Shown here: piece after piece, positions 47,004-54,800 of the stretch | How positions within the stretch are numbered: the first letter of the stretch is position 1 | How the letters are laid out: each line of letters starts with the position of its first letter | From: CAVQEG01 sp963711465 | GTDB taxonomy: Bacteria > Bacteroidota > Ignavibacteria > OLB7 | Direction: 5' to 3' | DNA: 64,000 nucleotides | Assembly: GCA_963711465.1 (NCBI GenBank) | Contig: CAVQEG010000001.1 | Location: forward strand, 2,666,001-2,730,000 | Program-made: the position numbers and the translations under genes | Notes under the pieces: model-generated | Seen by the model: only the letters and a program-made list of their open reading frames with translations | What the model was told of the DNA's origin: nothing | Databases searched by the model: none

Positions 47004-47612
47004 TCATCTCCGCGTGGCGTAGTGCCACATTGCGCGGTCGAGGCCGGAGCACGTGGTGCCGAGCAGCATTGCGGCACGCTCGACGACCGCCTGAATCTCC
47101 GCATAGTCGTCGCACGGCAGCCCGGCGTCCCTGATGAACCGTCGGATGTGCCGATCGACCGCCACCGACTCCAGCCCGACGAGCTTCTTCATGTAGTCGA
47201 CCGTCTTCTCACCGACTCCCTTGACCTCCCGCAACCGGGTGCAGTTGGCCGGATCGCTCAGCCAGTGCCGCAGCGTCCGTTCGGTGTAGACCTCGTGGTT
47301 GACGAAGAACGCGGTCAGATCGCAGAGGCGCCGCGGCTTCTCGTCGTGTCGCCACTGCAATACCTGCTTGGCACCGTAGCGCTCGAGCAGTTCGAGAAAC
47401 ACCGGCGTGGTCGACGCCTCGGGATGCTGCGTCAGAATGTGGACCACGCGCGGTTCGACCACCGTGCGGTAGTTGAGCCCCGACTGCAGGACCGAGTCGG
47501 AGAGGACTGCGCCCATGTGGTTGTACGTTGGCGATGTCGTTCGCTCGATGCGGAACCCTGGAAGCGATGCGGCGAACGCAGCAAGCCGACGGGCGTACTG
47601 GTGATGCTTCAT
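47004..47612 (-). CDS. HhH-GPD-type DNA glycosylase/lyase (last gene of the candidate system)
   Basis: About 202 residues. The C-terminal half has the helix-hairpin-helix of base-excision glycosylases: LREVKGVGEKTVDYMKKLVG, then VAVDRHIRRFIRDAG. By alignment with endonuclease III (LPGVGRKTA ... AVDTHIFR), the Lys of GEKT and the Asp of VDRH fall at the catalytic K/D pair, so a glycosylase with AP-lyase activity is possible. The four-Cys iron-sulfur cluster of EndoIII is absent. The N-terminal half (about 1-120) is not of any family I recognise. GGAGG precedes the ATG at 47612. It lies 103 bp after the QueC-like gene on the same strand. In type IV CBASS an HhH glycosylase also accompanies a QueC-like enzyme. 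It could act on modified or alkylated bases. Confidence 0.72.
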   Translation of the reverse strand: MKHHQYARRLAAFAASLPGFRIERTTSPTYNHMGAVLSDSVLQSGLNYRTVVEPRVVHILTQHPEASTTPVFLELLERYGAKQVLQWRHDEKPRRLCDLTAFFVNHEVYTERTLRHWLSDPANCTRLREVKGVGEKTVDYMKKLVGLESVAVDRHIRRFIRDAGLPCDDYAEIQAVVERAAMLLGTTCSGLDRAMWHYATRR

Positions 47613-47715
47613 AGGCCTCCATACCGTTTCAATCGGACCGAAACGGATCAGGTGGATTGTGGAGGAATCGTGAGGACCGGGACCGGACGAAGGACCGGAA
47701 CCAGGGGCCGGAGCG

Positions 47716-48366
47716 TTACGCCGACGGCGCATCGTCCGGCGTGGACAGATCGGGACCGAGCTGGCGGAGCGCGTCGAGTCGATCGACGCAGTTGGGACAG
47801 GCACCGCAGGGGACAACCGACGATACCTGACAGGAGAACGTATGGGCGATCGGCGCTCGCAGGCGGATGCCCTCCAGCGCCACTTCGTACTTCGTCATCG
47901 TCCGGAACGGCATCCGGATTTCCACCGAACCGTATTCATCCAGCAGCCGGAAGAGCTTTGCGAAGAATTCTGCCGAACAGTCCAGCTCCTTCGCGTGATT
48001 GCTGTTGATGAATCCGGCGTAGACCGAGTCGAACCCCATCGTCTGCGCGTGCGCCGCAGCGACGGTCAGCAGCAGCAGGTTCCGGTACGGCAGGTAGAGC
48101 TCCTCGTACTGCACGTTGTCGGTCCACAGATTCGGCTCGTCGATGAGCCGCGAGCGGCTGCCTCGGTAGATGTCGGCGATGTGCAGCGTCTTCACCCGAT
48201 CACCATATCCCGCGGGAAGCACCTTCAGCAACGTGGAATGCTCGGTGTCCACGCAGTGCTGGCCGTAGTCGATGAAGACCGGCACGAAGTCGATGCCCCG
48301 CTCCCGCAGCCAGTACGCGAGCGTGGTCGAATCGAGTCCGCCCGATGCGAGGAGAAGCGATGACAC
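47716..48366 (-). CDS. QueC-like protein (7-cyano-7-deazaguanine synthase superfamily)
   Basis: 216 residues, the length of QueC. The P-loop of the ATP pyrophosphatase fold is SGGLDSTT near the N-terminus. The C-terminal zinc site keeps four Cys as FSCQVSSVVPCGACPNC (about 179-195), and MTKYEV matches the canonical L-T-K-x-E segment. The canonical substrate motif around D-Y/F-S-G-Y-P-D-C-R is replaced by INSNHAKELDCSAEF, so the ligand or product probably differs from preQ0. The GTG start (48366) lacks a clear ribosome-binding site. The gene sits between a PfkB/deoxyribosyltransferase fusion and a HhH glycosylase, with no queD, queE or queF nearby, which argues against ordinary queuosine synthesis. 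Divergent QueC enzymes occur in type IV CBASS and Qat (recollection). Confidence 0.82.
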   Translation of the reverse strand: MSSLLLASGGLDSTTLAYWLRERGIDFVPVFIDYGQHCVDTEHSTLLKVLPAGYGDRVKTLHIADIYRGSRSRLIDEPNLWTDNVQYEELYLPYRNLLLLTVAAAHAQTMGFDSVYAGFINSNHAKELDCSAEFFAKLFRLLDEYGSVEIRMPFRTMTKYEVALEGIRLRAPIAHTFSCQVSSVVPCGACPNCVDRLDALRQLGPDLSTPDDAPSA

Positions 48367-48439
48367 TGTGCCAATCCGATTGTGATTGCGTCGCGAGCCG
48401 GGTGCCGTCGGCGCCTCGCACGCGGTGGTACGACGTCGC

Positions 48440-49780
48440 CTACTGACCGGCCAGCCGCCCGGCCTGCACGAAGACTTCGGCGATCACCTCGTCGAGGTTC
48501 GACGACAACAGCGTCGGCAGCTCGGTGAGCATCAGGTTGTGCGCGATACGGAGTGGATCGTAGACGATCACCGGCATCCCCCGCTCCGACGCGATGCCGA
48601 TCTCGATCATCGTTCCGGGATCGTCATCGATCAGCACCGCCACCATCAGCCGACAGTCGGCGAGCATGTCCATGTCCCGCGTGAAGAGTTCGAACCGCCG
48701 AACGGCATCGTCACCGAGTCGTGACTGTCCGTTCTCCATCACCGGCCGTCGCAACACGAAGTTGTGGTAGTCGAGCGCGCGCACCAGACGCTCGATCGGA
48801 TGCCTGTCGACGTAGTCGAAATCGGGAGCGGCGAGATAGATCTGGTAGTTCGGACGACGCTCCCACGGCAGCTGCGTCCCCTCCAGCCGGACGAGCTCGT
48901 CGGCTTCGACGGCGAGCACGCGCCGCACCGATTCCTTGAAATCGTCCGGGAACGTGGTCGATGCATACTCGGCCGCGACGAACGCGGCGTAAGCCAGCGC
49001 CTCCCGGTCACTGCCCGTTCCCCGACGCGAGGTGAACGCGATGTCGAAACAGTCGCCGACACCGATCGAGTGAACGATGGGACGCACCTGAGCACCCATT
49101 GCCGAGCGCTCGCCGCCCTCGTGGAAGTAGCGCACGCCGCCGCGATTCTCCTTGAAGAGCAGTCCCCGCGCACTCTGGCCCACCACTGCCTCGCGCAGCG
49201 CCGTCACGTTCCCGTCGAATGGTCCGGTGAACAGATCCGACGATGTCGAGATGATCACCGTTTCGAACTTCCGGCCCAGTCGATCGAGCACCAGCAGGTC
49301 GTCGACGCCGTAGGCGATGTCGATGTGGATCGCGGCGGGTGATCGAGCGAACACCTCGAGCACGGCGGCCAGATCGAAGCCGCCCGGAAAGATCACGACG
49401 TCGGTGAACGACGGATCCTCGGCGAGCGTTGCCATGGCGCCGACGTCGAGTACCGTCTCGTGCTCCTCGCGCAGCAGGTATTCGTAGCCATGCTCCCCCG
49501 CCTCGGTCGGATCGAGGATCAGAATCACGTTCGGTGACCCGTTCACCGTTCCAATCCGCGTCGCTCCGACTGCGGCATGGCGACGCACGTACTGGCGCAC
49601 CTGATCGTGGAGGTACTGGGGCGCAACGAAGGCGATTTCATACGGCACGTCCAGCGCCCAGAGCGCTCTGGCGGCGTGGACGATGCCGCCCAGCCGGAGC
49701 TTGTGCTCTTCGGCGCTCGCGCCGACGCTTACGTCGACGAGTGCCTGACCGACGATGCAGAATTTTCGCGTGGTCGTCAT
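48440..49780 (-). CDS. Fusion of PfkB-type kinase and nucleoside 2-deoxyribosyltransferase
   Basis: 446 residues. The N-terminal part (about 1-300) is a ribokinase/PfkB fold: FCIVGQALVDVSVG, LGGIVHAARALWALDVP, and SIGVGDCFDIAFTSRR, where the Asp of G-V-G-D is the catalytic base. The C-terminal part (about 308-440) is a nucleoside 2-deoxyribosyltransferase (NDT) domain: YQIYLAAPDFDYVDRH, DMDMLADCRLMVAVLID and DDPGTMIEIGIASERGMPVI, with the conserved Glu of G-T-x-x-E-I-G, the family nucleophile. Both active sites look intact. PfkB enzymes phosphorylate sugars or nucleosides; NDT enzymes exchange or hydrolyse nucleobases. Joined, they could make or break a modified nucleoside. It overlaps the small gene upstream by 4 bp (ATGA) and lies 73 bp before the QueC-like gene. 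I do not know a characterised protein with this fusion. Confidence 0.8.
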   Translation of the reverse strand: MTTTRKFCIVGQALVDVSVGASAEEHKLRLGGIVHAARALWALDVPYEIAFVAPQYLHDQVRQYVRRHAAVGATRIGTVNGSPNVILILDPTEAGEHGYEYLLREEHETVLDVGAMATLAEDPSFTDVVIFPGGFDLAAVLEVFARSPAAIHIDIAYGVDDLLVLDRLGRKFETVIISTSSDLFTGPFDGNVTALREAVVGQSARGLLFKENRGGVRYFHEGGERSAMGAQVRPIVHSIGVGDCFDIAFTSRRGTGSDREALAYAAFVAAEYASTTFPDDFKESVRRVLAVEADELVRLEGTQLPWERRPNYQIYLAAPDFDYVDRHPIERLVRALDYHNFVLRRPVMENGQSRLGDDAVRRFELFTRDMDMLADCRLMVAVLIDDDPGTMIEIGIASERGMPVIVYDPLRIAHNLMLTELPTLLSSNLDEVIAEVFVQAGRLAGQ

Positions 49781-50151
49781 CGGACCTTCACGGGCGTCAG
49801 GCGGATGAGCACGGCGGGGACGTGGACGTCGGTCGACGCCTCGATCACGCCGCTGTAGCGATACCCGCTACGGATGCAACTGGCGATGTAGTTGTACCGC
49901 GTCGGCAGATACCCGACCAGCTCCAGCTGCTCGGTCTCCACTCCGACACGATTGCTGATCACCACCGTCAGTGGCGTTCCGCTCGGCGGTACCGTCTTGT
50001 GGTCCTGGTAGTACTGGCATCGAGCAACCTCCTCGAGCTGCTCCTGAATCGGCTCGGCACACTTGTCCTCGCCACTGGCGCCACCACCACCGCCGGCGGT
50101 TGCGCCCGCCTGTGAGTAGTCCGTCAGCCGTCCTGTGCCAGCGCTGCCCAT
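49777..50151 (-). CDS. Small protein with MGSAGTG N-terminus, first gene of the candidate system
   Basis: 124 residues. It begins MGSAGTGRLTDYSQAGATAG, followed by a Gly-rich flexible segment, then a compact domain: CAEPIQEQLEEVARCQYYQD, VPPSGTPLTVVISNRVGVETEQ, VGYLPTRYNYIASCIRSGYR and a final VHVPAVLIRLTP. The last part (V-G-Y-L-P-T-x-Y-N-Y-x-x-x-C, then Y-S-G) loosely recalls HIRAN domains, which bind DNA ends, but I cannot confirm it. The first codons after Met (Gly-Ser) sit at the start of a disordered tail, where N-terminal Gly exposure after Met removal is likely. The gene overlaps the kinase/NDT fusion by 4 bp, which points to translational coupling and a shared pathway. No close match is known to me. 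Confidence 0.7.
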   Translation of the reverse strand: MGSAGTGRLTDYSQAGATAGGGGGASGEDKCAEPIQEQLEEVARCQYYQDHKTVPPSGTPLTVVISNRVGVETEQLELVGYLPTRYNYIASCIRSGYRYSGVIEASTDVHVPAVLIRLTPVKVR

Positions 50152-50464
50152 GGTCTCTCGGTCGCGAGCGGTTCATTGTGTTCAAATCGCGCCAAGTATA
50201 CGCCTTAGATCCGCAATTCCCGCAGCTCGGTACGCATCTGAACACCATGAAAAATTCAAAAGCACTGAATTCTTTGGAAAATCACGGGCAGTGGGTGAAA
50301 TTTTTATATTCACTCATACGAGTAAATCTCCGAACATCAACGGATTCAGGAGATGCAGCTCGTGCATGACTTTAAGTGAACCGCTCTCTCCGCAACGGTG
50401 CCTGGTGGTGGATTCGGTCGGTGGTGGCGCCGGCACGGATGCGCAGACGACGTGGCAAACGGAT
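50152..50464. other. A+T-rich region upstream of the candidate system
   Basis: About 310 bases with a markedly A+T-rich stretch near 50240-50345 (for example around ATTTTTATATTCACTC). Probably the promoter of the leftward four-gene operon; I cannot fix the boxes. No gene. Confidence 0.5.
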
Positions 50465-50911
50465 TCAGACGTCCTGTTTCGGACGACGCCTCGGACCGGT
50501 CGACGACTCACGGAGACTCCACGAGCCCGGGTCGATCGAGTGATCGATGTTCATCCAGAGCACGCGTGAGAGCCGAAGGATGGCAGGCAGGAACGGGAGC
50601 AGCACAGCCAATGCGACGACGAGCAGCCAGGCGAAGCGCAGATCGGGTGTCAATTGCGAGGCGACGAACATGAGTGCCGCGAGCGCCAGCACGGTCAGCC
50701 CGTAGCAGATGTACATCGCGCCGGCGAAGTAGCCGGCTTCGCGTTCGAACCGCACGCCGCAGGCAGGGCAGCAGTTGTTCATCGCCAGTCCATGGCGAAA
50801 GACGAGGCCGCGTCGGCAACGCGGACAGCGAAGTTGCCAGATGGCCGAGATCCGTCCGTAGACGTGTCGAGAATCGGTCGACCGCATCGTATGGTCGTCG
50901 TGATTGAACAT
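50465..50911 (-). CDS. DUF983 family membrane protein
   Basis: 148 residues. A zinc-ribbon-like head (LRCPRCRRGLVFRHG with a second pair NNCCPACG) and two membrane helices (YFAGAMYICYGLTVLALAALMF and LLVVALAVLLPFLPAIL), as in DUF983. The family is widespread in Bacteroidota and proteobacteria and has no known function. GAGGGG lies directly against the first ATG, which is too close for use, so the start may be an ATG eight codons downstream (50887). It is independent of the neighbouring operon. Confidence 0.85.
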   Translation of the reverse strand: MFNHDDHTMRSTDSRHVYGRISAIWQLRCPRCRRGLVFRHGLAMNNCCPACGVRFEREAGYFAGAMYICYGLTVLALAALMFVASQLTPDLRFAWLLVVALAVLLPFLPAILRLSRVLWMNIDHSIDPGSWSLRESSTGPRRRPKQDV

Positions 50912-51121
50912 CCCCTCTGCCTTGAACTCGCTCGTTCACTGGATTGGACCGTCGGCACGTCAACTGCGGTACATCGCTGCCGTTTGCAGCTGACGAACCG
51001 CGAGCGCCGCACCGTGGGTCCGACACTGCATAGACTATCGTCGGGGCAAACGGTCGCATCGCGGTGGGGAGCCATGCGTGCCGCAATTATCCTGCCCGGC
51101 GGGCGGTGCGCGGAGTGGGAG

Positions 51122-51158
51122 AAAAAAAATGGGGCGCCCTTCGTGAGAAGAGCGCCCC
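51122..51158 (-). terminator. Rho-independent terminator (leftward)
   Basis: GGGGCGC (51131-51137) with GCGCCCC (51152-51158), and inner CTTC/GAAG pairing. Read leftward the stem is followed by A and eight T (51122-51129 on the plus strand are A). Strong. Confidence 0.82.
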
Positions 51159-51301
51159 TTGAGCCCCTATGCCCTGGGGGACGGCACGCAATCGGGCCCA
51201 AAAAAGGGAACCCGCTTTGCCCTTGCATGCTCGGCCCGTCAGTCTACTGGTGATCTGCAGGGTGGCCCGGCAGACGTTCCGGTCCGTGAGTCGCGGGAAG
51301 A
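51159..51301 (-). ncRNA. Possible small RNA between two leftward terminators
   Basis: About 140-170 bases that begin just after one leftward terminator (51302-51349) and end at another (51122-51158). No protein frame is convincing. Several GC-rich inverted segments are present. A transcript starting near 51300 and ending at 51122 would be about 180 bases, the length of 6S RNA, but I see no decisive 6S features. Tentative. Confidence 0.3.
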
Positions 51302-51349
51302 AATAAAAACATCCGGGGACGATTTCCCCCCAGTCCTCGGCCCCGGATG
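51302..51349 (-). terminator. Rho-independent terminator after the zinc-ribbon gene
   Basis: Perfect 9-bp arms CATCCGGGG (51310-51318) and CCCCGGATG (51341-51349). Read leftward it is followed by TTTTTATTTC. It is about 150 bases after the zinc-ribbon gene's stop. A separate palindrome CGAGTACC-agt-GGTACTCG lies at 51360-51378. Confidence 0.75.
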
Positions 51350-51505
51350 CCAGTCAACCCGAGTACCAGTGGTACTCGCGCTGGTCGCACTGTCGTATGA
51401 ACGTTCTCTCGGAGGATCGATCGACCGACGCCTTCGCGTCGGGATCGCAATCCGCTCCGGCCGCGAGCTGCCGCGCGGGCAGTCGGGCATCAGCGTATGC
51501 GCGCG

Positions 51506-51733
51506 CTACTCGAGGGCCGTGCCGCACTGCGTGCAGTAGTAGGCGATCGGGTGCTCCGCAACCGCGCCGCACTGCTGACACTGCTTGCGGAACTTCTCGC
51601 CGCAGCAGGTGCAGAAGCGATCGCCGGGGTAGCCGACGGCGCCGCAACGAGCGCATTTCTGGAACGAATCGGCGTGTGTTAACTTGGCGCCCGTCAGGAC
51701 GGGGTGTTCGCGATCGGACCGCAACTGATTCAT
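51506..51733 (-). CDS. Double zinc-ribbon protein
   Basis: 75 residues with two C-x-x-C...C-x-x-C zinc ribbons: KCARCGAVGYPGDRFCTCCG (about 26-45) and QCQQCGAVAEHPIAYYCTQCG (about 51-71). No other domain. Small zinc-ribbon proteins of this sort may bind nucleic acid or protein partners. GAGG lies ahead of the ATG at 51733. It faces away from the large STAND/BTAD regulator gene and shares its upstream region of about 140 bases. Confidence 0.85.
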   Translation of the reverse strand: MNQLRSDREHPVLTGAKLTHADSFQKCARCGAVGYPGDRFCTCCGEKFRKQCQQCGAVAEHPIAYYCTQCGTALE

Positions 51734-51872
51734 CGAAGCCTCATCGTTCAGTCATTGCCCGTGGCTGGACCTGTCTGCCTCGGAACGTGCAACGAAGTTA
51801 TTCAGCGTCGGTCGTAGAACGTCCGATCTACGGTCGTAGCAGGATCTGCCCGCAACTCCACCTCGCAAACAC

Positions 51873-54800
51873 ATGCACACGCTCGCGGATTTCCTGAATC
51901 ACGGCCTGCTCCCCTTCACCGGACGTGATGAGCAGGTCGATCGACTGCGTGAGATCTGGCGGACGCTGTCGACCGCTCACGGCATGCGTGTCGTGCTCGC
52001 CATCGGCGAGGCCGGTGTCGGCAAGAGCCGTCTGGTCGAGGCGTTCCTGCCGTCCGTCTCGCGCGAAGGCGGGCTGGCGGTGCATGTGAAGCTGTATCCG
52101 GACTCCGCCGTCTCGATCGCGCCGCTCATCTCCCACGCGGTCGCTCGTGCCACCACCGCCATCGGTCTGAGCGATGACGAACCCGACGGCCGATCGATCT
52201 CCGATGCCATCGTCGCGCTGCGCCGCATCGCGCGGCTGCGTCCGCTGCTGCTGGCCGTCGAGGACATCCACCTGCTGCGGGACGACGGTCTGGCGGAATT
52301 CCATCGACTGATCGATGCGCTCGGCGATGAGCACATCCTCGTCTTCGCCGTTGCCCGCCCGCTCGACTCCGAGGTTCTCGCCGTTCTCGAACGGCACATC
52401 GTGCAGGTGCTCTCGATCGAGGGACTCGACTCCGATGCGGTGGCGACTCTGTGGGAGCGAATTTTCGACTCGCCGATCGATCCGTCGGTGCTGCAGGTGC
52501 TCATGCATCGCACGCTGGGCAATCCCCTTGCGCTCCGATCGGCGCTGCGCGCCGCGGTCAACTCCGGCACCATGCTGCACGACGTCGATGCCGGCGGCTG
52601 GTTCATCTCGGCCGAGATCGCCGCCTTCGACGACGTGATCGAACGCGGCGTTCGCGTTCTCTCCGAAGGCATGGCCGTCCACCTCGATGCCGAAGAGCGC
52701 CATGCCGCGCTGCGGCTGGCAACGCTCGGAGAGATCTTCTCCCACGACGCCGCCCGACAGCTCCTCGACGATCCGGACCGCATGGTCCAGCGACTGATGT
52801 TCAAAGGCATCGTGCGCACGTCCGACACGCCGGCGACCGCGCTCTGCGGAACGCGTCGCGACGGATCGCTGCTCGAATTCACGCATACCCTCATCCATCG
52901 CCATCTCGTCGAAGCCGAGTCACCCGATCTCGATGCCATCGTCGGCGCCATTGCCTCCGACGCCGCCATCTACTCCGCCGTCCCCTTCGAACTGCTCGAA
53001 TCCGCCGATGGATCGCTTTCGATCGACAGCGAGATCGCACGACGCGCGTTCAACCGCATCAACCGGTCAGTGCCGAATCTCAACGAGACCACCGACTGGC
53101 GACTGGCGCTCAGACTCCGTGGCGCAGCCAAACGGATCTACGAGGAGTATCGCGATGCCTTGCCCGCGGAACGACGCGTCGCCTTCGAGGCGATACTCCT
53201 CTATCAGCAGTTGCTGGTCGACCTCCGACAGCAGCATACCGACGAGTTCCGGGCGCTCGCCGAGCAGATGCTCGACGTTACCATGCAGTCGGAACACGAG
53301 CCGGTCATCGGCATGCGGATCCTCGCCGCCTCGTTTCTCTACCTCTCCTCCTTCCGACGCGATCCCTCGGAGTGCCGCGGCATCTGGGACCGCGTCGAAA
53401 CGATGGTCGGCCAGTACCCGTGGCTCCGCTACTCGCGCGAGTACCTCAGCTTCCTGCGCCGCGTGCTGCTTTCGTTGAACAACCAGGAATTCGACGGGGA
53501 CCTGCGGCGTCTGACCGTCGAGCGCGTCGAAAGCCTCGATGCCGACACCGACGCCCCGCAGGAATTCATCACCCAGTTCCGCCGCATCATCTACCCCGAG
53601 CTGCTCGGCATCTTCAGCGATCGCGAGACGTTCGAACGCCGCCTTCGCCTGCTCGAGGACATCGAGGAACGCATCTCCCCCGGTCAGTTCATGACCAAGC
53701 GAATCTGGCTGCGATTCTACGCCGGACGCTTCGTCGAAATCGAACGCCTCATGCCCGAGGCGTTCGACCGGACTCTGCGGCTCGGTGAGCACCGCGGCTA
53801 CTACTTCTGCCGACTCATTCATCTCGCCGTCCGAATGCTTCTCGGTGAAGAATTCGCGACCATCCACTCCGAAGCCGAGGAACTCTTCGCCAGCATCCCG
53901 GAGGAGATCCGCGCGTCGTTCGCTCTCAATTTCCAGCAATACCTCAGTGCCTGCGGGCTGCTCTGCGCCGGACCCGCTGCCGGCTGCCGTGCCGCGGAGT
54001 CGTTCGGCATCTCCCGCGATCTGCTCGATATGGCTGAGAACGCGTGCTACGCGGTGATGCTCGGTACGCCGGATGCGTTTGAGTATGCGCTGCGCAATGG
54101 CGAGCCAGACCATACCCTGCACGACCTGCTGCGCGCCGCCGCCGGCGATCCCGACGTCGACCGCGCCGCCGCCCGCCGTTCCGCCGTCGCTGTCTTCGAG
54201 GCCGATGCCTACGTGTTCTTCGATTTCATCGAAGTCGTCGCCGCAATCGATCTGCTGCAGTATTGCGAACGACATGAGGCGCTGCAGGGACTGACCGCCG
54301 AACTCCACGATCTCATTCAGACATCGCTCCAGCAGTGGCTCGACTGGATGTGCGCCAGTGATGCCGTCGCAGTCGTTGCCACCACGCTCGATCGCTTCGG
54401 CTCGTTCCTCAGCAAACGCGAACTGCGCGAACGCCGCGCGCAGCTCGCCGCCGCGCGCGAACGCCACAGCCCCGCGCCTTCGGGTACCGAGAAGCCCCAT
54501 CGACTCCGCCTCTCGATGATCGGCGAGATCGCCGTGACCATATCCGATGAACCGCCCGCCCGCGTCCGCGGCTCCCGACTGGCACGCTTTCTCGCACTGC
54601 TGGTCGCCGACCGGATGCTGAGCGAACCCCTCACGTTCCGCGAGATGTGCGAGCTGCTCGATTCCCACCACGGGCCCGTCGATCCCGAACGGCTTCGCAA
54701 GGGTCTCAACGACGCGGTCTACCGCGTGCGCGAACTCCTCGGCGCAGACGCGGTCATCACCGAACGGGAACGGTCGGAATTGAATCTTGACGTGGTGGAA

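Noticed and set aside
47004..50151. A Dpd-type DNA deazapurine modification cluster or a complete type IV CBASS/Qat system
   Set aside because: No DpdA/TGT, CD-NTase, QatA-type ATPase or TatD gene is present; only the QueC-like and HhH parts are shared.
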